From Mycobacterium sp. (GTDB lineage: Bacteria > Actinomycetota > Actinomycetes > Mycobacteriales > Mycobacteriaceae): DNA of 11,202 nucleotides. Below are positions 6,204 through 11,202 of this stretch, one piece after another; position 1 is the stretch's first letter; each line of letters starts with the position of its first letter. Under the pieces are notes generated by a model. The model was not told the origin of the DNA. It worked only from the letters and a program-made list of their open reading frames with translations, and made no database searches. The position numbers and the translations under genes are program-made. The stretch spans positions 1 through 11,202 of the forward strand of contig JAGQTR010000174.1 of assembly GCA_020438915.1 (NCBI GenBank), read 5' to 3'.

Positions 6204-7418
6204 GTGCGCGTCAGTACTGCATTCAACCGTCTGCTGCAGATTCCGGGGGCATCGGTCACCGATGTCGTCATCGCCCACGGCACTGTCGAGGTATCGCTGC
6301 GCCCCAGAGCGCGGCTACTGCATTGTCCCTGTGGCAAACAGTTCCAGAGCTTCTACGATCGGCGTAAGCGACGGTGGCGGCATCTCGATCTGGCCGGCCG
6401 GCGATTGTGGCTGGTCTACGAGATCCGCCGGATCGACTGCCCGGACTGCGGTGTGGTCACCGAGGAGTTGCCGTGGGCTCGCCCCGGCGCCCGGCATACC
6501 CGCGACTTCGAGGACACGGTGCTGTGGCTGGCCCAACGCACCGACCGCACCTCGGTGGCCACGTTGATGCGCTGCGCCTGGGAAACGATCACCGCGATCA
6601 TCAATCGCGGCGTAGCCGAACTGCTCGACGCCCGTCGCCTGCACACGCTCTACCGCATCGGTGTCGATGAGATCTGCTACCGCCACCCTCACCGATACCT
6701 GACCATCATCGGCGATCACGACACCGGCACCGTCGTCGACATCCAGCCCGGACGCAGTAAAGAGTCCTTGACGAACTTCTATGCCAGTCACCCAGATTCG
6801 GTGCTCGATCAGATCGAAGCGGTCAGCATGGACGTCTCCAGCGTCTACACCAGTGCCACCAAAGAACACCTCCCCGAAGCAGTCATCTGCTACGACGGGT
6901 TCCATCTGATGCAGTGGGTTCAACGCGCTCTGGACCGCGTCTTCGCCGAATCGATCCGCCTGCCCGGGTATGCCACCGCGGACTGGAAAGCCGCCCGCTG
7001 GGCACTACGTACCGGGGAGAACAAACTCACCGACGACAAACGCGCACTGGTCAACAAGATCGCCCGCGACAACCGGCGCATCGGACGGGCCTGGACGCTG
7101 AAAGAGCAAGCCCGTGATCTCTATCGCTACGACCACCAACCCGGCGTCGCCCGCAAATTGCTCAAGTCCTGGATCACCGCCGCCAAACGTTCCCGCATCC
7201 CAGCGTTCGTCGCACTGGGCAAACGCTTCCAGGTTCACTTCGAACCCATCCTGGCCGCCATCGAACTCGGCATCTCCAACGCCCTCATCGAAGGCATCAA
7301 CGCCAAAATTCGCCTCATCAACGCCCGCGGCTACGGCCACCACTCCGCTCGAACCCTGACCTCGATGATCTACCTCTGCATCGGCGGACTACAGGTCAAA
7401 CTCCCCATGAAAACCTGA
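6204..7418 (+). CDS. ISL3-family transposase
   Basis: A full-length 404-residue DDE transposase that would cut and reinsert its own element. An N-terminal zinc-binding region has Cys41/Cys43 (H-C-P-C-G) and Cys79/Cys82 (D-C-P-D-C-G), separated by the R-R-W-R-H-L-D-L segment typical of ISL3 proteins. The catalytic triad is assigned as Asp155 (I-G-V-D-E-I), Asp210 (V-S-M-D-V-S) and Glu363 (N-A-L-I-E-G-I-N-A-K-I), the last within the S-N-x-x-I-E-G-x-N family signature. The C-terminal G-Y-G-H-H-S segment is also normal. The start is GTG, with AAGGA 8 nt upstream and an M-R-V-S-T-A-F-N-R-L-L beginning typical of the family. No stop or frameshift is seen, so the enzyme may be active. Nothing else is encoded in the element. 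It is on the strand opposite to both flanking chromosomal genes. Confidence 0.95.
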   Translation: MRVSTAFNRLLQIPGASVTDVVIAHGTVEVSLRPRARLLHCPCGKQFQSFYDRRKRRWRHLDLAGRRLWLVYEIRRIDCPDCGVVTEELPWARPGARHTRDFEDTVLWLAQRTDRTSVATLMRCAWETITAIINRGVAELLDARRLHTLYRIGVDEICYRHPHRYLTIIGDHDTGTVVDIQPGRSKESLTNFYASHPDSVLDQIEAVSMDVSSVYTSATKEHLPEAVICYDGFHLMQWVQRALDRVFAESIRLPGYATADWKAARWALRTGENKLTDDKRALVNKIARDNRRIGRAWTLKEQARDLYRYDHQPGVARKLLKSWITAAKRSRIPAFVALGKRFQVHFEPILAAIELGISNALIEGINAKIRLINARGYGHHSARTLTSMIYLCIGGLQVKLPMKT

Positions 7419-7442
7419 GGAGTCGCACATACATTCGAATAT

Positions 7443-7453
7443 ACCCCAAACCC
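7443..7453 (-). repeat. Candidate right inverted repeat of the ISL3 element
   Basis: Read on the minus strand this is GGGTTTGGGGT, 9 of 11 matching the left copy, 24 bp after the transposase stop. Two perfect 8-bp palindromes flank it: ATTCGAAT (7433-7440) and GACGCGTC (7456-7463). Confidence 0.35.
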
Positions 7454-7487
7454 CCGACGCGTCAGGCCCTCTGTTTCGACACATTCC

Positions 7488-8195
7488 TCAACCGGCGGGA
7501 CACGACTCGGTGGCCCGTCGCAAGACAGGAACCGACGGCGCGTCGACCGGTAACCCGTAACCCCTCAGCACCGCGATGAACTGCATCGCGTACTGACAGT
7601 GGAACGCCCTGTTCGGCGGCATCCACACAGCCGGCTCCCCGTCGCCCTTGTCCTGATTGGCGGGGCCGTCGACCGCCAGTAGGTTGGCCGGATCGTTGGC
7701 GAAGCGGATTCGCATCTCGTCGGTCCAGTCCCGCGCGCCGAGGTCCCAAGCCAGTGCCAGGGGCACGATGTGGTCTATCTGCACCGACGCCCCGGTCTTG
7801 TTCCCACGGGTGAACGGCACCATCGTGCTGGTGTACGGGTCGAGCAGGGTGCCGGTGCCGACCGCGTTCGGACACCGCTTGATCGACACGTAGGTCTTGT
7901 CCACCAGATCTCGGTCGAGGATGTCGTTGCGGGTGTCGCAGCCGTTGTGGCCGCCGGGGGCGGTCGTGTCGTCGGTCCACGCTTGGCCGAACGCATCTCG
8001 CCGATAGTCGTAACCACGAACGCGCCTCGGTATCTCGGTCACCCCGGCGAGCACATCGACCCCAGGTGCGACGGTGGGGATGTCTGCCTGCGCGACGAGC
8101 TGGGCGGGACGCTGCGACGTCGAGGTGACCTGAACGGCAACGATCACCGCCAGCGTCGCCGCGACCGCCAACCACACAATTTGATTACGACTCAT
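7488..8195 (-). CDS. Exported HNH endonuclease family protein (Rv2972c-like)
   Basis: A 235-residue protein with one N-terminal hydrophobic segment (about 6-25, after M-S-R-N), acting as a signal peptide or anchor, so the rest is likely outside the membrane. The body matches the GmrSD/DUF1524-type HNH family: R-G-Y-D-Y-R-R-D-A-F-G, C86-D-T-R-N-D-I-L, Asp141-His142 in Q-I-D-H-I-V-P-L, N-L-L-A-V-D (Asn171), N180-Q-D-K183-G-D and W-M-P-P-N. These are the expected nuclease residues, but substrate and role are unknown. Four cysteines (86, 108, 200, 232) lie in the exported part and could form two disulfides. Its ATG overlaps the recG stop as ATGA (8195-8192), so it is translated with recG. In M. 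tuberculosis the counterpart follows recG as well, so this is core rather than acquired. Nuclease activity is predicted from motifs alone. Confidence 0.88.
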   Translation of the reverse strand: MSRNQIVWLAVAATLAVIVAVQVTSTSQRPAQLVAQADIPTVAPGVDVLAGVTEIPRRVRGYDYRRDAFGQAWTDDTTAPGGHNGCDTRNDILDRDLVDKTYVSIKRCPNAVGTGTLLDPYTSTMVPFTRGNKTGASVQIDHIVPLALAWDLGARDWTDEMRIRFANDPANLLAVDGPANQDKGDGEPAVWMPPNRAFHCQYAMQFIAVLRGYGLPVDAPSVPVLRRATESCPAG

Positions 8196-10420
8196 GACTT
8201 GTGCAGGAACTGGACACGGTCGGTATCGGTGAACGGGGCCGACAGCACCGACATGCCCGCATCGAGTGGGTCGGATTCGTACACCGATTCACAGAGATCG
8301 CGTGCCGCGCGGATGATGCCGTAGTGCTTGGCCAGCGAGAGGAACCGCAACGTGATGGGCCGGCCGGACTGGTGAAGTCCCAGCACATCTCCCTCGCTAC
8401 GTTCGGCGAGATCGAGATCGGCGAGCACGAAGCCATCCTGGGTGCCGGCCACGGCTTTGAGTCGTTTTCCCGCTTTGGATTCCTCCGGGAGCTTGGTGAC
8501 CAGCAGACACAAGCTCTGATGCTCGCCGCGGCCGATACGTCCGCGGAGCTGGTGGAGTTGACTGATCCCGAACCTGTCAGCGTCCATCACCACCATGACT
8601 GCGGCGTTGGGTACATCGACACCGACCTCGATGACCGTCGTGCACACCAGCACGTCGATCTCACGTGCCCGGAAGGCGGCCATCACGGAATCTTTCTCGT
8701 CGCTGGGCAGCCGTCCGTGCATCAGGCCCAGCCGCAGGCCCGAGAGCGGGCCACGCTGCAACCGCGCGAGCAACTCCACCACGGTGATCGGCGGCGGGCC
8801 TTGCTCTTTCGAATCTTTTTTGGCCTTCTTCGCAGTGGCGGCATTGTCGTCTTCGTCGATTCGCGAGGCCACCACATAGGCCTGGCGTCCGGCCCTGACC
8901 TCCTCGACGATCCTGGCCCATGCCCGTTCGAGCCAGGCCGGCTTCTCGCTCATGAAGATTGTGTTTGATGTGATGGGCTGACGCCCACGAGGCAACTCTC
9001 GCAGCGTTGACGTCTCGAGGTCGCCGTAAACCGTCAGCGCCACCGTTCTGGGAATCGGGGTCGCCGTCATCACCAACAGGTGTGGGGTGATCCCATCGGG
9101 AGCCTTGGCCCGCAGCCGGTCTCGCTGATCCACCCCGAACCGGTGTTGTTCATCGACCACCACCATTCCGAGCCGGTGGAACTCCACGGATTGCTGCAGC
9201 AACGCGTGCGTGCCGATGACGATGCCGGCGTCACCGGAGGCAACCTGATCGCGCACCTCGCGTTTTTGCGCCGTCGACATCGATCCGGTCAGCAGAGCGA
9301 CCCTGGTGGCGTCCTCGGACCCACCGAGTTGACCTGCCATGCCGAGCGGTCCGAGCATGGCTCGGATCGATTGAGCATGTTGTGAGGCAAGGACTTCCGT
9401 GGGCGCAAGCAGTGCGCACTGATACCCGGCGTCGATCATCTGCAACATCGCCAGCACCGACACGATTGTCTTACCCGAGCCGACCTCGCCTTGCAACATG
9501 CGGTTCATCGGCTGGGTGCCGGTGAGTTCTGCTGCGATGACGTCGAGCACATCGCGCTGTCCTGCAGTCAGTTCGAACGGTAACTGGCCCGTCATCGCGG
9601 CGGCCAATCCGTCGTCACGAAGCGGGGCCGGTGGGCCGGAGTCACTGCGCTCGCTGTGCCGACGAACCACCAGCCCCCACTGCAGGCCGATTGCCTCGTC
9701 ATAGGTGAGTCGCTCGATGGCACGCGTTCGGTCAGCGACGTTCTCGGCAATGTGGACCCCGCGAAGCGCCTCGTCCTCGGAGACGAGATTGTGTTCGCGG
9801 ACAAAGTGATTCGGAATCGTCTCGGCAACCGGGTCCAGCACGGCAAGCACCTGACGCACACATGCATAGATCTCCCAGGTCTGCATCTTTGAGGTGGCCG
9901 GGTAGATCGGGAAGAAATCTTTCTCGAACTCGGCGAGTAAGTCTTCACCTGATGCCGCTGCCGCCGACGCAATGGACTTCAGCGACTTGGTGCCTTTCCC
10001 CGAGCCCAGGACCAGAAACGCGGGGTGGGTCAGTTGCATGGTGCCCCGGTAGTAGCCGACCTCACCGGACAACATCACCCGAGTTCCCTTGACCAGCGAC
10101 TTCTTGAGGTATTTGGCGTTAAAAAATGTCGCGGTGACTTTCGGTCGCCGATGGCCGAGGGTGATCACCAGGAACTCACGCTTGGGCTGGCGGTTGGTCC
10201 ACTTCGGCTCGGCGTCGGTGATTTCGTCGACGAACGTGACGTGCTCGCCTTCCTCGAGGTCGAGTTCCTCTCCCTCGCCGCGGGTGGTCATGGCATCGCT
10301 GTATTTGCGCGGGAAGTAGCGCACCAGGTCGTGGACCGTGCGGATCCCGAAGTTCTCCTCCAGTTGGGCAGCGGCCTTGTCGCCGAGGAGAAAGGGCAGC
10401 CGGTCGTTCAGCGCGGCCAC
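8192..10420 (-). CDS. recG: ATP-dependent DNA helicase RecG
   Basis: A branch-migrating helicase that reverses stalled forks and processes Holliday and D-loop junctions during repair. An N-terminal wedge/OB region (about 60-160) binds the branched DNA. Numbered from the longest frame (10426), the helicase motifs are intact: Walker A G-E-V-G-S-G-K-T (313-320), D-E-Q-H (425-428), T-A-T-P-I-P-R-T, the V-C-T-T-V-I-E-V-G-V-D segment and motif VI Q-L-R-G-R-I-G-R-G (about 625-635). A Lys-rich linker (about 528-545) interrupts helicase domain 2 and looks lineage-specific. Start choice: GTG 10420 has GGAG 5 nt upstream and gives M-A-A-L-N-D-R-L, which lines up with mycobacterial RecG starts as I recall them. 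GTG 10426 (two residues longer) would overlap the upstream stop as GTGA but has a poorer ribosome site. It is the middle gene of a tightly packed DAK-recG-HNH operon. Confidence 0.97.
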   Translation of the reverse strand: MAALNDRLPFLLGDKAAAQLEENFGIRTVHDLVRYFPRKYSDAMTTRGEGEELDLEEGEHVTFVDEITDAEPKWTNRQPKREFLVITLGHRRPKVTATFFNAKYLKKSLVKGTRVMLSGEVGYYRGTMQLTHPAFLVLGSGKGTKSLKSIASAAAASGEDLLAEFEKDFFPIYPATSKMQTWEIYACVRQVLAVLDPVAETIPNHFVREHNLVSEDEALRGVHIAENVADRTRAIERLTYDEAIGLQWGLVVRRHSERSDSGPPAPLRDDGLAAAMTGQLPFELTAGQRDVLDVIAAELTGTQPMNRMLQGEVGSGKTIVSVLAMLQMIDAGYQCALLAPTEVLASQHAQSIRAMLGPLGMAGQLGGSEDATRVALLTGSMSTAQKREVRDQVASGDAGIVIGTHALLQQSVEFHRLGMVVVDEQHRFGVDQRDRLRAKAPDGITPHLLVMTATPIPRTVALTVYGDLETSTLRELPRGRQPITSNTIFMSEKPAWLERAWARIVEEVRAGRQAYVVASRIDEDDNAATAKKAKKDSKEQGPPPITVVELLARLQRGPLSGLRLGLMHGRLPSDEKDSVMAAFRAREIDVLVCTTVIEVGVDVPNAAVMVVMDADRFGISQLHQLRGRIGRGEHQSLCLLVTKLPEESKAGKRLKAVAGTQDGFVLADLDLAERSEGDVLGLHQSGRPITLRFLSLAKHYGIIRAARDLCESVYESDPLDAGMSVLSAPFTDTDRVQFLHKS

Positions 10421-10422
10421 GG

Positions 10423-11202
10423 TCACTCCACCCCGATCAGCAGCGAGTCGCCTCGGTGGCCGGTGTGAAACGTCACGATCTCAGTTCCCAGATGGTGACG
10501 GTGGACATGTTCGACGAGCGCTTCGGCCACGGTCGGTTCGACTGCGGCGCCGCTGAGCACCGTCACCAGCTCGCCCCCCGCGGCCAGCAGCAGGTCGATG
10601 AGTCCGGCCGCAGCCGCCACGAGGTCCTCGCCGACGATCACCACCTCGTCACCGGCGATCGCGAGTCCGTCGCCGGGCTTGCAGGCACCTGCCCAGGTGA
10701 GGGCTTCCTGGGCGGCCGTGCGCACCGACCCGTGTCGGGCACCCGCCACCGCCCGGGCCATGGTGTAGCCGTCGTCGGCGGCACGCCGATCGGGGTCGTG
10801 GACGGCCATCGCAGCCAACCCCTGCACCATCGAACCGGCCGGTACCGGCACTACGTCGATTCCCCAATCCGAGGCGACTGCACATCCGGCAACGATTTCC
10901 TCGGCGGCGACATACCCGTTAGGGAGCACGATCACCTGGGCGGCCCCGGTGTTGACCAGCGCATGCAGTAGTTGCTGCGCGCTGACCGGCACGTCCGGCT
11001 CCGGCTGCAGGACCTGGGCACCCTCTCCGATGAATAGGCTTTCCGCACCGTCACCGTCGACGACGGCCAGCACCGCCCGTTCGCGGCTCCACCCTCCAGC
11101 GGGATGGCGGTCCACGCCGCCGGTCAGCGATGTGACCTGGATCCGGCTGGGGCGCCCCACCTCGAGGCCGGCTTCCACGGCGGCGCCGGCGTCGTCGGTG
11201 TG
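10423..11202 (-). CDS. DAK/FakA-like protein (DhaL plus DegV-partner family), N-terminal part outside window
   Basis: The C-terminal 259 residues of a larger cytosolic protein of the DAK/FakA family (Rv2974c-like). The N-terminal DhaL ATP-binding domain lies beyond the right edge. The frame is open to the last base and reads H-T-D-D-A-G-A-A, the family's V-H-V-H-T-x-D-P/D-G motif preceding the C-terminal domain, so the GTG at 11178 is an internal Val codon and not a start. Further marks are V-I-V-L-P-N-G-Y-V, V-V-P-V-P-A-G-S-M-V-Q-G-L-A-A and the terminal G-D-S-L-L-I-G-V-E. In Firmicutes, FakA phosphorylates fatty acids presented by FakB (DegV family). Whether mycobacterial homologues do this is not shown by the sequence. 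The stop (10425-10423) lies 2 nt before the preferred recG start, implying co-transcription and probably coupled translation. Confidence 0.9.
   Translation of the reverse strand, partial: HTDDAGAAVEAGLEVGRPSRIQVTSLTGGVDRHPAGGWSRERAVLAVVDGDGAESLFIGEGAQVLQPEPDVPVSAQQLLHALVNTGAAQVIVLPNGYVAAEEIVAGCAVASDWGIDVVPVPAGSMVQGLAAMAVHDPDRRAADDGYTMARAVAGARHGSVRTAAQEALTWAGACKPGDGLAIAGDEVVIVGEDLVAAAAGLIDLLLAAGGELVTVLSGAAVEPTVAEALVEHVHRHHLGTEIVTFHTGHRGDSLLIGVE
10426..10429 (-). promoter_or_regulatory. Ribosome binding site deciding the recG start
   Basis: Minus-strand GGAG (10429-10426) lies 5 nt before GTG 10420, inside the end of the upstream DAK/FakA-like gene. This spacing favours 10420 over GTG 10426 as the recG start. 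Confidence 0.5.

Larger units (their letters stand above)
6159..7453 (+). mobile_element. ISL3-family insertion sequence (ends approximate)
   Basis: A single-transposase element of about 1.3 kb. Candidate imperfect terminal inverted repeats match at 9 of 11 positions: GGTTTCGGGGT at 6159-6169 and, read inward on the minus strand, GGGTTTGGGGT at 7453-7443. The true ends may lie some bases further out, because weaker similarity continues beyond these repeats. I tested several possible ends for the 8-bp target duplication usual in ISL3 elements and found none convincing. This fits either wrongly placed ends or an old insertion whose flanks have changed. The element lies between the 13E12 promoter region and the exported HNH gene. 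Confidence 0.6.

Noticed and set aside
7419..7487. Intrinsic terminator between the transposase and the HNH gene.
   Set aside because: Only short palindromes (ATTCGAAT, GACGCGTC) are present; no stem-loop followed by a T-run on either strand.
8201..8968. Long plus-strand open frame opposite recG.
   Set aside because: Antisense to well-conserved RecG helicase motifs in GC-rich DNA; no recognisable domain and no ribosome site.

Overview
The window looks like a GC-rich actinobacterial chromosome, most likely a non-tuberculous Mycobacterium/Mycolicibacterium. Two things point that way. The right arm carries the mycobacterial order DAK/FakA-like gene, recG, exported HNH protein, ending opposite an aldo-keto reductase (in M. 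tuberculosis, by recollection, Rv2974c-Rv2973c-Rv2972c facing Rv2971). There is also a 13E12-type DUF222/HNH gene. The species assignment is inference from gene content; no search was run.

Layout. 1-800 (+): aldo-keto reductase, cut by the left window edge, with an unusual Phe at the catalytic Tyr position. 809-4582 (+): a tight four-gene block with a His-containing small membrane protein, a PepSY-TM membrane protein, a PCuAC copper-chaperone lipoprotein and a Tat-exported DyP-type heme peroxidase. 4600-6039 (-): 13E12-family DUF222/HNH protein, apparently carrying a compensated pair of 1-nt indels just before the HNH domain. About 6159-7453: an ISL3-family insertion sequence with one transposase (6204-7418, +). 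7488-8195 (-): exported HNH-nuclease-like protein. 8192-10420 (-): RecG helicase. 10423-11202 (-): C-terminal part of a DAK/FakA-like protein that continues past the right edge.

How the genes relate. The three right-hand genes are transcribed leftward and packed end to end (a 4-nt ATGA overlap between recG and the HNH gene; at most a 4-nt overlap or 2-nt gap between the DAK gene and recG), so they form a conserved operon. The reductase is oriented towards them and would normally be their direct neighbour. The roughly 6.7 kb from 801 to 7487 therefore looks like accessory DNA inserted between two conserved blocks, with mobile-type genes (13E12, ISL3) at its right side.

The most interesting part is the 809-4582 block. 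A putative membrane redox/heme protein (PepSY-TM), a copper chaperone with the His/Met ligand set of PCuAC, and a secreted heme peroxidase share 8-nt gene overlaps, so their products are likely made together and act outside the cytoplasmic membrane. The nearest described parallel is the ECuC-DtpA copper/heme peroxidase pair of Streptomyces. Coupling to a PepSY-TM protein and an uncharacterised His-containing membrane protein would make this a distinct version. No tRNA, rRNA, CRISPR array or clear metal-responsive operator was seen.
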